Part shown: piece after piece, positions 45,763 through 53,743 of the stretch
Layout of the letters: each line of letters starts with the position of its first letter
Numbering within the stretch: position 1 is the first letter of the stretch
Assembly: GCA_046292445.1 (NCBI GenBank)
Contig: JBKBQT010000004.1
Span: forward strand, 62,001 to 126,000
Direction of reading: 5' to 3'
Source: CALIZF01 sp046292445
Lineage (GTDB): Bacteria; Pseudomonadota; Alphaproteobacteria; Rhodobacterales; Rhodobacteraceae
DNA length: 64,000 nucleotides
Translations under genes and position numbers: made by a program
Notes under the pieces: generated by a model
The model's input: the letters and a program-made list of their open reading frames with translations, nothing else
The model's database searches: none
Told to the model about the DNA's origin: nothing

Positions 45763-46056
45763 ATGCCGAAGGGATACTGGGTGGCGCACGTCGATGTGCG
45801 CGACGCGTAGGTCTACGAGGCGTATCGCCGCGCCAATGCAGCGGTCTTTGCGCGGTTCGGCGCGCGGTTCATCGTGCGCGGCGCGCCGCAGCAGCAGATG
45901 GAGGGGCAGTGCCGGGCGCGCACGGTGGTGATCGAGTTCCCGACGCTCGAGGCGGCACAGGCCTGTTACGCCAGCCCGGAATACCAGGCCGCCAAGGCGC
46001 TGCGCGATCCGGTCTCGACCGGGGATCTGGTGATCCTTGCCGGGTGGGAAGGGTGA
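45763..46056 (+). pseudogene. DUF1330 gene interrupted by TAG
   Basis: From the ATG at 45763 the frame reads MPKGYWVAHVDVRDA, then TAG (45808-45810), then continues VYEAYRRANAAVFARFGARF and RTVVIEFPTLEAAQACY to SPEYQAAKALRDPVS and a stop at 46056. Read through, it is a full-length 97-residue DUF1330 protein (ferredoxin-like fold, function unknown). Only one base separates it from intactness. Position 16 normally holds Glu or another polar residue in the xxYxxY region. A sequencing error cannot be excluded, but the neighbouring gene is also degraded. Confidence 0.75.
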
Positions 46057-46118
46057 GCGGCGCCAGCGCGCGCAAGGCCGCTGTTCCCATGCCGCATGAT
46101 CCGCGCTAGGAGGCGGTG

Positions 46119-46559
46119 ATGTTCGAGACATTGCTCCGCCGCCTGCTGGCCCCCGCGCCGGCGCCCCTGGCCGATACCGATGCGCGGCTCGCCCTCGCCG
46201 CGCTGATGGTGCGCATCGCGCGCGCCGACGGGCATTACGACCCGGCCGAGGTGGCGCGGATCGACCGGCTGCTGGCCGGGCGCTATGGCCTCGATGCCGC
46301 GGCCGCCGCGGCGCTGCGGGCCGAGGCCGAGGTGCTCGAGACCGAGGCGCCCGATACGGTGCGCTTCACCCGCGCGATCAAGGACGCCGTGCCCTACGAG
46401 GACCGGCGCAGGCTGATGGAGGCGCTGTGGTCGGTCGCGCTCGCGGACGGGGCGCGCGACGACGGCGAGGATCGGCTGCTGCGGCTGGTGGCGAACCTTC
46501 TGGGCGTGACCGACCGCGATTCGGCACTGGCGCGGCAGCGGGCGGGCGGGGCGCCGTGA
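46119..46559 (+). CDS. TerB-like tellurite-resistance family protein
   Basis: 146 residues from the ATG at 46119 (a GTG directly before it is an alternative), with AGGAGG upstream. Helical TerB-type domain: LALAALMVRIARADGHYDP in the first half and LMEALWSVALADGARDDGED in the second are the two acidic metal-binding-like helical motifs. Proteins of this small alphaproteobacterial type are cytoplasmic and of unknown role. Its stop overlaps the GTG start of the next gene (GTGA). Confidence 0.82.
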   Translation: MFETLLRRLLAPAPAPLADTDARLALAALMVRIARADGHYDPAEVARIDRLLAGRYGLDAAAAAALRAEAEVLETEAPDTVRFTRAIKDAVPYEDRRRLMEALWSVALADGARDDGEDRLLRLVANLLGVTDRDSALARQRAGGAP

Positions 46560-47320
46560 TCGCCTCGCTGCCGATGTATGACCGGGCCGAGACGGCGGCG
46601 GCGAACGACCGGCTCTGGTCGCTGATGCGCGATGCATTGCGCGGTGCCGGGTTGGCCGCGCCGGATGCGCTCACCCGGACGGGGGATCTGTGGGACCACT
46701 GGCAAAGCCCGTCCCTCGTGCTGTCGCAGACCTGTGGCCTGCCCTACCGCGCGCGCCTGCACGGGACGGTGACGCTGATCGCCACGCCCGATTACGGGGT
46801 CGAGGGCTGCGCCCCGGGGCACTACCGGTCGGTGCTGCTGGCCCGGGCGGATGATCCGCGCGAAGGGTTCGCGGCCTTTGCCGGGGCGCGGCTCGCGGTG
46901 AACGACGCGCTGTCGCAATCGGGCTGGGGCGCGGTCTGGGAGGCGGCGCGCGATGCCGGCATCGCGCTCGCGCCGGTCGGGCCGACGGGCGGGCACCGGC
47001 TGTCGGCGCTGGCTGTGGCCGAGGGGCGGGCCGATCTGGCCGCCTGCGATGCGGTGACCTGGCGGCTTCTGGAACGGTATGAGCCCTGGGCGGCCGGGCT
47101 GCGGGTGATCGGCCGGACGCGGCCGACGCCGGGCCTTCCCTGGATCGGCGCGCGCGGGGCCGATGCGGCGCGCATGCGGCCGGCGCTGGCCGCCGCCGTC
47201 GCCGCGCTGACCGAGAGCGACCGGGCGGTGATCGGCCTGACCGGCCTTGCGGTGATCGACGCGGCGGCCTATCGCGCGATCCCGGTGCCGCCGCCGCCCG
47301 ATTTCGCGGTGCTTGCCTGA
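46556..47320 (+). CDS. PhnD/SsuA-like substrate-binding-fold protein without signal peptide
   Basis: 254 residues from the GTG at 46556, which overlaps the TerB-like stop by four bases. The fold is that of PhnD-type phosphate/phosphonate binding proteins: IASLPMYDR at the start, LSQTCGLPYRARLHG, VNDALSQSGWGA and GGHRLSALAVAEGRADLAACD. No signal peptide or lipobox is present, so the protein is probably cytoplasmic. The ABC genes 95 bp downstream have their own binding protein, so this one is unlikely to serve them. Confidence 0.75.
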   Translation: MIASLPMYDRAETAAANDRLWSLMRDALRGAGLAAPDALTRTGDLWDHWQSPSLVLSQTCGLPYRARLHGTVTLIATPDYGVEGCAPGHYRSVLLARADDPREGFAAFAGARLAVNDALSQSGWGAVWEAARDAGIALAPVGPTGGHRLSALAVAEGRADLAACDAVTWRLLERYEPWAAGLRVIGRTRPTPGLPWIGARGADAARMRPALAAAVAALTESDRAVIGLTGLAVIDAAAYRAIPVPPPPDFAVLA

Positions 47321-47414
47321 TCCTTGCGCGGCCGGCAGCGTTTTCGGCGTTGCATTGCGCGCCCGCATCCGCCCTACTTTGCCGAATGTCCGCGACTGAC
47401 GAGACCATCGCCCC

Positions 47415-48185
47415 ATGACCCCGCCGGTCATCGAGATCCGCGACCTGCACAAGGCCTATGGGCCGCTCGAGGTGCTGCGCGGCGTCAGCCTGACGGCGCC
47501 GCGCGGGCATGTGATCGCGCTCATCGGTTCGTCCGGGTCGGGGAAATCGACGTTGCTGCGCTGCTGCAACCTGCTCGAGGACAGCCAGTCGGGCGATGTG
47601 ATCTTCGAGGGCGAGCCGGTGCGCTGGCGCGGGCGCGGCGCCGCGCGCCAGCCGGCCGACCGGGCGCAGGTCACGCGCATCCGCACCAACCTGTCGATGG
47701 TGTTTCAGCAGTTCAACCTCTGGTCGCATCTGACGATCCTGCAGAACGTGATGGAGGCGCCGGTGACGGTGCTGCGCCGCGATCGGGCCGAGGTCGAGGC
47801 GAAGGCGCGCGAATACCTCGCCAAGGTCGGCATCGGCGACAAATGCGATGCCTGGCCGGCGCAGCTTTCGGGCGGGCAGCAACAACGCGCGGCCATCGCG
47901 CGCGCCCTCTGCATGGAGCCGCGCGCGATCCTCTTCGACGAACCAACCTCGGCGCTCGACCCCGAGCTCGAGCAGGAGGTGGTGCGCGTCATCAAGGCGC
48001 TGGCGGACGAAGGGCGCACGATGCTCATCGTCACCCACGACATGCGCCTTGCCGCGGACGTGAGCGATCACGTCATCTTCCTCCACCAGGGGCTGATCGA
48101 GGAGGAGGGCCCGCCAGAGGCCCTGTTCGCCAGCCCCCGCAGCGACCGGCTGCGCCAGTTCCTCAGCGCCGGACAGACCGTGTGA
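47415..48185 (+). CDS. polar amino-acid-type ABC transporter ATP-binding protein
   Basis: ATPase of an importer, 256 residues, with Walker A GSSGSGKST, Q-loop VFQQFNLW, signature LSGGQQQRAAIARAL, Walker B ILFDEPTSALD and the switch THD. It matches the HisP/GlnQ/OccP group. First of four transporter genes (ATPase, binding protein, two permeases) that lead directly into a gamma-glutamyl-ligase gene, which points to an amino acid or amine substrate. Confidence 0.92.
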   Translation: MTPPVIEIRDLHKAYGPLEVLRGVSLTAPRGHVIALIGSSGSGKSTLLRCCNLLEDSQSGDVIFEGEPVRWRGRGAARQPADRAQVTRIRTNLSMVFQQFNLWSHLTILQNVMEAPVTVLRRDRAEVEAKAREYLAKVGIGDKCDAWPAQLSGGQQQRAAIARALCMEPRAILFDEPTSALDPELEQEVVRVIKALADEGRTMLIVTHDMRLAADVSDHVIFLHQGLIEEEGPPEALFASPRSDRLRQFLSAGQTV

Positions 48186-48211
48186 TCCGGCCCAAAATCA
48201 CGGAGACCGCC

Positions 48212-48928
48212 ATGAAAACGATCCTTCTTGCCGCCACCCTCGCGCTTGCCGCGGGCATGGCAACGGCGCAGACCATCCGCCTCGGCACCGAGGGCGCCTA
48301 TCCGCCCTTCAACTTCATCAACGAGGCCGGCCAGATCGACGGCTTCGAGCGCGAGGTGGGCGACGAGCTGTGCCGCCGCGCGGAACTGACCTGCGAATGG
48401 GTGACGACCGACTGGGATTCGATCATCCCCAACCTGACGGGCGGCAACTTCGACGCCATCATCGCGGGGATGTCGATCACCGAGGAACGCGGCAAGGTCA
48501 TCAGCTTTACCCAGAACTACTTTCCGCCGGTGCCCTCGGCCTATGTCGCCCTGACCGCCGACGCGAACGTGGCCGGGGTCGTGGCGGCGCAGACCAACAC
48601 GATCCAGGCCGGTTACGTGGCCGAAACCGGCGCCACGCTGATCGAATTCGCAACCCCCGACGAAACCATCGCCGCGGTGCGCAACGGGCAGGCCGACGCG
48701 GTGTTCGCCGACAAGGATTTCCTGCGGCCGATCGTGGCGGAATCGGGCGGCGCGCTGATGTTCGTGGGCGACGAGGTGCAACTCGGCGCGGGCGTCGGGA
48801 TGGGCCTGCGCCAGTCCGACGCGGCCCTTCGCGACAAGTTCGACGCCGCCATCGCGGCGATGAAGGCAGACGGCAGCCTGAACGCGCTCATCGTCAAGTG
48901 GTTCGGCGCCGACGCCGCAACGTTCTGA
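48212..48928 (+). CDS. periplasmic amino-acid/amine-binding protein
   Basis: 238 residues: signal peptide MKTILLAATLALAAGMATA, then the family 3 solute-binding start IRLGTEGAYPPFNFINEAGQ and GFEREVGDEL, DWDSIIPNLTGGNFDAIIAG and the SITEERGKVISFT hinge motif. The substrate is of the basic/polar amino acid or opine type; a polyamine or gamma-glutamyl amide would fit the downstream enzymes but is inferred. Confidence 0.92.
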   Translation: MKTILLAATLALAAGMATAQTIRLGTEGAYPPFNFINEAGQIDGFEREVGDELCRRAELTCEWVTTDWDSIIPNLTGGNFDAIIAGMSITEERGKVISFTQNYFPPVPSAYVALTADANVAGVVAAQTNTIQAGYVAETGATLIEFATPDETIAAVRNGQADAVFADKDFLRPIVAESGGALMFVGDEVQLGAGVGMGLRQSDAALRDKFDAAIAAMKADGSLNALIVKWFGADAATF

Positions 48929-48984
48929 CAGAGCGGGCGGACGGCCCTGCCGGCAGCGCCGCCCGCCCGTCCAACCGGTGAGCC

Positions 48985-49866
48985 ATGTTTGCCTTTTGCA
49001 CCGATCCGAAGTCGCTGGAAGGGGTAGCGTGGTTCGCCTGCTACCTGACCTCGGGCACGCATCTGGCGATGTATGCCTCGGTCGGCACGGTCATGCTGCT
49101 TCTGGCGCTTGCGGCGCCGGCGGCGATGGCGTTCGGCTTTGCCGGCGCGCTGGCGGCGCGCTCGGGCGTTTTGCCGCTCGCGCTGGTCGGACGGGGCTAC
49201 ATCGCGATGATCCGCGGCGTGCCCGACATCGTGTTCTTCCTTTTCGTGCCGATCGCGGTCGATCAGGGCCTTGAATACCTGCGCCACGTCACGCTCTGCC
49301 CAGGCTGGAGCGAACCGGTGCGCCGCGGCGCCGATTTCGTCGTCTGCGCCGAGGCCAAGCTGCCCCGCGCCACGGCCCCGGCCTGGGTGCACGAGACCTA
49401 TGCGTTCCTCCTCGCCCTGCTCGCCTTCGCGCTGGTGTTCGGCGCCTTCGCCGCGAACACGCTGCGCGGCGCGATGGAGGCGGTGCCGCGGGCGCAGGTG
49501 GAGACGGCCGAGGCCTATGGCATGACCCGCGCGCAGGCATTCCGCCGCGTGATCCTGCCGCAGATGTGGGTCTACGCGCTGCCGGGGCTGACGAACCTGT
49601 GGATGATCCTCGTCAAGGCGACGCCGCTGCTGTTCCTGCTCGGGATCAAGGATGTGGTCTACTGGGCGCGCGAGCTCGGCGGGTCCAAGACGCAGGTCTT
49701 CGCCTATCCGCATCCCGACTGGCGGGTCTACTACTTCGGCGCGCTGCTGGTGTTCTACCTGCTGCTGACCTGGGCATCCGAGCGGGTCTTTGGCCGCCTG
49801 TCCGACCGCCTCGCGCGCGGTCAGGCGACGGCGGCGGGCGAGGCGATGCGGCGGGGGCGCGCATGA
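48985..49866 (+). CDS. ABC transporter permease (HisQ/HisM type)
   Basis: 293 residues with about five membrane helices and the EAA loop of binding-protein-dependent permeases (AEAYGMTRAQAFRRVILPQM). A long periplasmic insert (about 95-135) with two Cys (CPGW, VVCAEAK) separates the first helices, unlike the shorter HisQ. It starts 56 bp after the binding protein gene. Confidence 0.9.
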   Translation: MFAFCTDPKSLEGVAWFACYLTSGTHLAMYASVGTVMLLLALAAPAAMAFGFAGALAARSGVLPLALVGRGYIAMIRGVPDIVFFLFVPIAVDQGLEYLRHVTLCPGWSEPVRRGADFVVCAEAKLPRATAPAWVHETYAFLLALLAFALVFGAFAANTLRGAMEAVPRAQVETAEAYGMTRAQAFRRVILPQMWVYALPGLTNLWMILVKATPLLFLLGIKDVVYWARELGGSKTQVFAYPHPDWRVYYFGALLVFYLLLTWASERVFGRLSDRLARGQATAAGEAMRRGRA

Positions 49867-50128
49867 CCCCTGGGACTTGCCCGGCCCCGCCCGCCGCAGG
49901 CCGCCTGCCCCCGGACCTTCGGGGATATTCGAAGGCGGAAGAACGGGATGCGCGCGCCCGGCCCGCCGGCACAGTGTCCGTCCCCGTGCCGGATGCCAGC
50001 GCGGTCGACGCCGGAACCTGCCGCGTTTCTTCTGCCCTGGAGCATCCCCGGCGGGGTGCATGGCCGCAGGCCAGAGGGGGGGCAGGCGGCCCCCCCTTGC
50101 CCGAGCGGGATCGCTTGGGCATGCCGGC
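49867..50128. repeat. repeat-like spacer between the two permease genes
   Basis: This 262-bp gap inside an otherwise tight transporter operon contains no supported gene. It holds a variant of the dispersed element (CCTTCGGGGATATTCGAAGG near 49917), GC-rich palindromic runs, and a G/C-run block near 50083-50100. A 90-codon plus-strand frame from 49863 is Pro/Gly/Arg-rich and looks like chance. Such a spacer suggests an element inserted into the operon. Confidence 0.5.
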
Positions 50129-50980
50129 ATGAGAACCTGCGCCGAAAGCCTGGCCGCCTACGGCCTGAGGGCGCTGGGGCGCGACTGGGGAGCGCCGCTG
50201 TTGCCGCGGGGGACGGATATCTCGGTCTGCGACCAGGTCGTGCTGATCGGGTCGGGGATGATCTGGAACGTGTATTTCGGCGTGCTCGCGATGCTGGCGG
50301 GGTTCGGTCTCGCCACGATCGTTGCGCTCGGCAAGGGCAGCGCGCACCGGGTGCTGCGGGCGCCGGCGAGCGCGTTCGTGTTCGTTTTCCGCGGCTCGCC
50401 GCTCTTCATCCAGTTCTTCTTTGCCTACGAGGCGCTGAACCTCATCCCGAAGGTCGCGGGCAGTCTTGACCTCGGGTTCGTGACCATCGCCGCCGATACC
50501 CGCTGGTTGACGCGGGCCTGGGCCGGGGCGCTGATCGTGCTGTTTCTCAACACCGCGGCCTATTCGGCCGAGATCTTTCACGGCGCCCTGCGGTCGATTC
50601 CACGCGGCGATCTGGAGGCGGCCGATGCCTATGGCCTGACCGGCTGGCGCCGGTTCCGGCGCATCGTCTGGCCGACGATGCTGCGCCTCGCCTGGCCAAG
50701 CTATACCAACGAGGCGATTTTCCTGTTCCATGCCACGACACTGGTGTATTTCTCGGGTTTTCCGGCGTGGCAGCAGTCGGGCGATGCGCTCTACTATGCC
50801 AACTACTTCGCGCAAGCGACGTTCAACCCGTTCCTGCCCTATCCGATCGCGGCGGGGTTCTTCATCCTTGCAACGCTCGTCATCATCGCGGTCATGGGTG
50901 CCATCAACCGCCGGCTCTGCCGGCATCTGCCAAGGGAGGCGCGGCCGCGCATCCGCCTGCGGCCCCAACTGATCCGATGA
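50129..50980 (+). CDS. ABC transporter permease (HisM/OccM type)
   Basis: 283 residues from the ATG at 50129 (MRTCAESLAAYGLRALGRDW). Membrane helices begin near residue 45 (VYFGVLAMLAGFGLATIVAL), followed by VFRGSPLFIQFFF, AYSAEIFHGALRSIPRGDLE and the EAA loop ADAYGLTGWRRFRRIVWPTM. Second permease of the importer. Its TGA overlaps the ATG of the downstream glutamine-synthetase-like gene (ATGA), tying transport to the ligase. Confidence 0.9.
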   Translation: MRTCAESLAAYGLRALGRDWGAPLLPRGTDISVCDQVVLIGSGMIWNVYFGVLAMLAGFGLATIVALGKGSAHRVLRAPASAFVFVFRGSPLFIQFFFAYEALNLIPKVAGSLDLGFVTIAADTRWLTRAWAGALIVLFLNTAAYSAEIFHGALRSIPRGDLEAADAYGLTGWRRFRRIVWPTMLRLAWPSYTNEAIFLFHATTLVYFSGFPAWQQSGDALYYANYFAQATFNPFLPYPIAAGFFILATLVIIAVMGAINRRLCRHLPREARPRIRLRPQLIR

Positions 50981-52323
50981 AAACCCTGCAAGACTGGCTG
51001 CGAAAGCACCCCGAGGTGCGCACCATCCGCGTCGCCGCTGCCGACCTCAACGGTCAGGCGCGCGGCAAGCGCATCCCCGCCCGGTTCGCCGACAACGTCC
51101 TCAAGGGCGGCACGCGCTTTCCGATGTCGGTCCTCAACCTCGACATCTGGGGCGAGGATATCGAGGACAGCCCGCTTGTCTTCGAGATGGGCGATGCCGA
51201 CGGCATCCTGCGCCCGACTGACCGCGGGTTCATGCCGATGCCCTGGCTGGAGGCGCCGACGGCGCTTTTGCCGATCTGGATGTTCCGCGAGGACGGGCGG
51301 CCCTATGAGGGCGATCCGCGTCATGCCTTGCGCGCCGTGGTCGAGCGCTACAAGGCGCGCGGGCTTACCCCGGTCGTGGCGACCGAGCTCGAATTCTTCC
51401 TGATCGACGACAGCGGCAAGACGCTGCAGGTGCCGCCCAGTCCGCGGTCGGGCAAGCGCCGCAAGGCGGCCGAGACGCTGTCGATCCGGGCGCTCGATGC
51501 GTTCGACACGTTCTTTACCGATCTCTACGACGCCTGCGAGGCGATGGACATTCCCGCCGATACCGCGATCAGCGAGACCGGGCTGGGACAGTTCGAGATC
51601 AACCTGATGCATGCCGACGACGCCTTGCGCGCCGCAGATGACGCCTGGCTCTTCAAGCTTCTGGTCAAGGGGCTTGCCCGCCGGCACGGTTTCGCGGCGA
51701 GCTTCATGGCCAAGCCCTACCCCGAATATTCGGGCAACGGCCTGCACACCCATTTCAGCCTGCTCGACGAGGCCGGGCGGAACGTGTTCGACAACGGCGG
51801 GCCCGAGGGGACGGCGGTCCTGCACCATGCCATCGCCGGTTGCCTCGATGCGATCCACGATTCGACCCTGATCTTTGCCCCCCATGCCAACAGCTACGAC
51901 CGTCTCGTGCCCGGCCAGCACGCGCCGACCGCGATCTGCTGGGGCTACGAGAACCGCACCGTGGCCATCCGCGTGCCCTCGGGCAATGCGGCGGCGCGGC
52001 GGATCGAGCATCGCGTCGCGGGGGGCGACGTGAACCCCTATCTGATGATCGCCGCGATCCTCGGCGCCGCGCTGAGCGGGATCGAGGACGGGCGGATGCC
52101 GCCGGCGCCGGTCACCGGCAATGCCTATTCGATGGCGCATCTGCCGCAGGTCCCGGTGACCTGGGGCGAGGCGATCGAGGATTTCGAGGCCTCCGCTGTG
52201 ATGGCGCGGATCTTTCCGCATGAACTCATCCGCAACCTCGTGCTGACCAAGCGGCAGGAACTGACCTACCTTGCGGAACTGACGCCCGAGGAGCGGGTCG
52301 AGCTGTATCTCGATACTGTGTGA
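50977..52323 (+). CDS. glutamine synthetase-like gamma-glutamyl ligase (1)
   Basis: 448-residue type I GS-fold protein of the PuuA/GlnT group, predicted to attach glutamate to an amine at the expense of ATP. Seen: N-terminal beta-grasp (VRTIRVAAADLNGQARGKR), the catalytic ELEFFLIDD, ETGLGQFEINLMHADD, GNGLHTHFSLLDEAG and YENRTVAIRVPSGNAAARR plus GGDVNPYLMIAAILG. It is shorter than true GlnA (about 470) and has the extended RGKRIPA leader of amide ligases. Start overlaps the permease stop, so it is part of the transporter operon. Putrescine is the best-known substrate of the group, but the amine here is not established. Confidence 0.85.
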   Translation: MKTLQDWLRKHPEVRTIRVAAADLNGQARGKRIPARFADNVLKGGTRFPMSVLNLDIWGEDIEDSPLVFEMGDADGILRPTDRGFMPMPWLEAPTALLPIWMFREDGRPYEGDPRHALRAVVERYKARGLTPVVATELEFFLIDDSGKTLQVPPSPRSGKRRKAAETLSIRALDAFDTFFTDLYDACEAMDIPADTAISETGLGQFEINLMHADDALRAADDAWLFKLLVKGLARRHGFAASFMAKPYPEYSGNGLHTHFSLLDEAGRNVFDNGGPEGTAVLHHAIAGCLDAIHDSTLIFAPHANSYDRLVPGQHAPTAICWGYENRTVAIRVPSGNAAARRIEHRVAGGDVNPYLMIAAILGAALSGIEDGRMPPAPVTGNAYSMAHLPQVPVTWGEAIEDFEASAVMARIFPHELIRNLVLTKRQELTYLAELTPEERVELYLDTV

Positions 52324-52377
52324 AGGCGCTCGGGGCTGCGCGGCAGCGGGCAAGCGCAATCCTTGCTGCGCGCGCAG

Positions 52378-52399
52378 CCTGTAAACCTCGGTTGACAGG
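52378..52399. promoter_or_regulatory. PpsR/CrtJ-type operator upstream of bciB
   Basis: CCTGTAAACC (52378-52387) and GGTTGACAGG (52390-52399) form a palindrome with one mismatch per arm pair around TC. It contains TGT (52380-52382), twelve bases, then ACA (52395-52397), exactly the TGT-N12-ACA rule of the photosynthesis repressor PpsR/CrtJ. The right arm includes a consensus -35 box TTGACA (52392-52397), so a bound repressor would block the promoter. It lies 40 bp upstream of the bciB start. Only one site was found in the interval, whereas PpsR often uses two. Confidence 0.55.
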
Positions 52400-52438
52400 C
52401 TGACGCGCCACGCCCACCTTCGGCACGGGAGGCGATCC

Positions 52439-53668
52439 ATGCGCGACACACCCGACACCGGCCTGACCGCCCCCACGATCGGCGGCGCGGCGCGCCCCGG
52501 CCTGTGCACCGACTGCGGCGTGAGCCGGATTGGCGACGGCAGGGCCTGCGGGCGCGCCTGCCAGTTCATCCGGCCCGACTATCCGGCCGCCGAAATCCGG
52601 GCGCATGGCCGGACCGCCGACCCCGGAAAGGCGGACGAGGTTTTCTTTGGCCCCTTTGCCGCCATGCTCCGGGCCCGCCTTGCACCGCCCGCACCGGGGG
52701 CGCAGTGGACGGGCATCACCACCGCGCTCGCCGCCCGCCTGCTCGAAACCGGCGCGGTGGATGCGGTGCTGACCGTCGCGCCCGATCCCGCCGACCGCTG
52801 GAGGCCGCTCCCGGTGATCGTCACCGACCCCGCCCGGATGGCCGACGTGCGCGGCATGCGGATGGGCTATGCGCCGACGGTCGCCCTGCTGGACCCTGCC
52901 CGCGCGGCGGGGCACCGCCGGATCGCCTTCATCGGCATCCCGTGCCAGGTCTACGCGCTGCGCGCTCTCGAGGCCGAGATGGGGTTCGAGCGCATCCATG
53001 TCATCGGCACGCCCTGTTCCGACAATACGACGACCGAAAACTTCCACACCTTCCTGCGCCTCGTGGATCCCCGCCCTGAAGGCATCAGCTATTTCGAGTT
53101 CCGCGCCGACTATGCCTGCGAGATCCGCTACGACGACGGGCGGCCCAGCCGGACCGTGCCGTTCCTGAAACTGCCCATATCCGACCTGCCGCCCGATTTC
53201 TTTCCGATGACCTGCCGCACCTGCGTCGATTACACCAACCGGCTTGCCGACATCACGGTGGGCTACATGGGCGGCGACGGGGATCAGTGGCTGATCGTGC
53301 GCAACGACCGGGGGGCGGCGCTGCTGGCGCTGCTCGACGGGCGGCTGGCGACGGCGCCGCTGGCCGACCGGGGCAAGCGGCAGGGGGCGGTCAAGGGCTT
53401 TCTCGTCAATACCGCCCGCGCGGCGGGCGGGCTGCCGCTGCGCCGGATGCCGGACTGGGCCCGGCCCATCGTCGCCTGGATGCAACCGAGGTTCGGCCCG
53501 CGCGGCCTCGAATTCGCCCGCGCGCGGGTCGAGATGAAGGCGGTCGAGACCGTGCTGCATCTGCGCCGGGCCTTTCCGCGGCGGATGAAATCCATGATCC
53601 CCGCCCATGTCTGGCGCCTCGTTGCGCCCTATGGCCTGACGCCAGGCCCCGGCGAGACGCGGGACTGA
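52439..53668 (+). CDS. bciB: ferredoxin-dependent 8-vinyl (proto)chlorophyllide reductase, BciB
   Basis: 409-residue FrhB-family flavo-iron-sulfur protein predicted to reduce the C8-vinyl group of chlorophyllide precursors. Cluster cysteines: Cys23, Cys26, Cys37 and Cys41 (LCTDCG, ACGRAC), and later FIGIPCQVYALRALE, VIGTPCSDNTTTENF and MTCRTCVDYTNRLADI with TVGYMGG. GAQWTGI, DRWRPLPVIVTDP and FGPRGLEFARARVEM follow BciB as I remember it from cyanobacteria and green bacteria better than F420-hydrogenase subunits. GGGAGG lies before the ATG, and a PpsR-type palindrome lies upstream. No other pigment gene is in the window; neighbours are amine-catabolism genes. Confidence 0.72.
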   Translation: MRDTPDTGLTAPTIGGAARPGLCTDCGVSRIGDGRACGRACQFIRPDYPAAEIRAHGRTADPGKADEVFFGPFAAMLRARLAPPAPGAQWTGITTALAARLLETGAVDAVLTVAPDPADRWRPLPVIVTDPARMADVRGMRMGYAPTVALLDPARAAGHRRIAFIGIPCQVYALRALEAEMGFERIHVIGTPCSDNTTTENFHTFLRLVDPRPEGISYFEFRADYACEIRYDDGRPSRTVPFLKLPISDLPPDFFPMTCRTCVDYTNRLADITVGYMGGDGDQWLIVRNDRGAALLALLDGRLATAPLADRGKRQGAVKGFLVNTARAAGGLPLRRMPDWARPIVAWMQPRFGPRGLEFARARVEMKAVETVLHLRRAFPRRMKSMIPAHVWRLVAPYGLTPGPGETRD

Positions 53669-53743
53669 GCGCGCCCCCCGCCCCCACTGGCGCCCGCCCG
53701 CGCGCCGCGCTAGGCGGCACGGGGTGACCGCGGAAGGTAGACG

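Noticed and set aside
45808..45810. TAG recoded as an amino acid (pyrrolysine-like) in the DUF1330 gene and in the 16004-16006 case
   Set aside because: Many intact genes in the window end in TAG, no pyl genes are present, and both genes lie beside other lesions; decay is simpler.
52439..53668. Annotation as F420 hydrogenase beta subunit
   Set aside because: The segment pattern fits BciB better, and the organism type is not expected to make F420; no F420 genes are seen.
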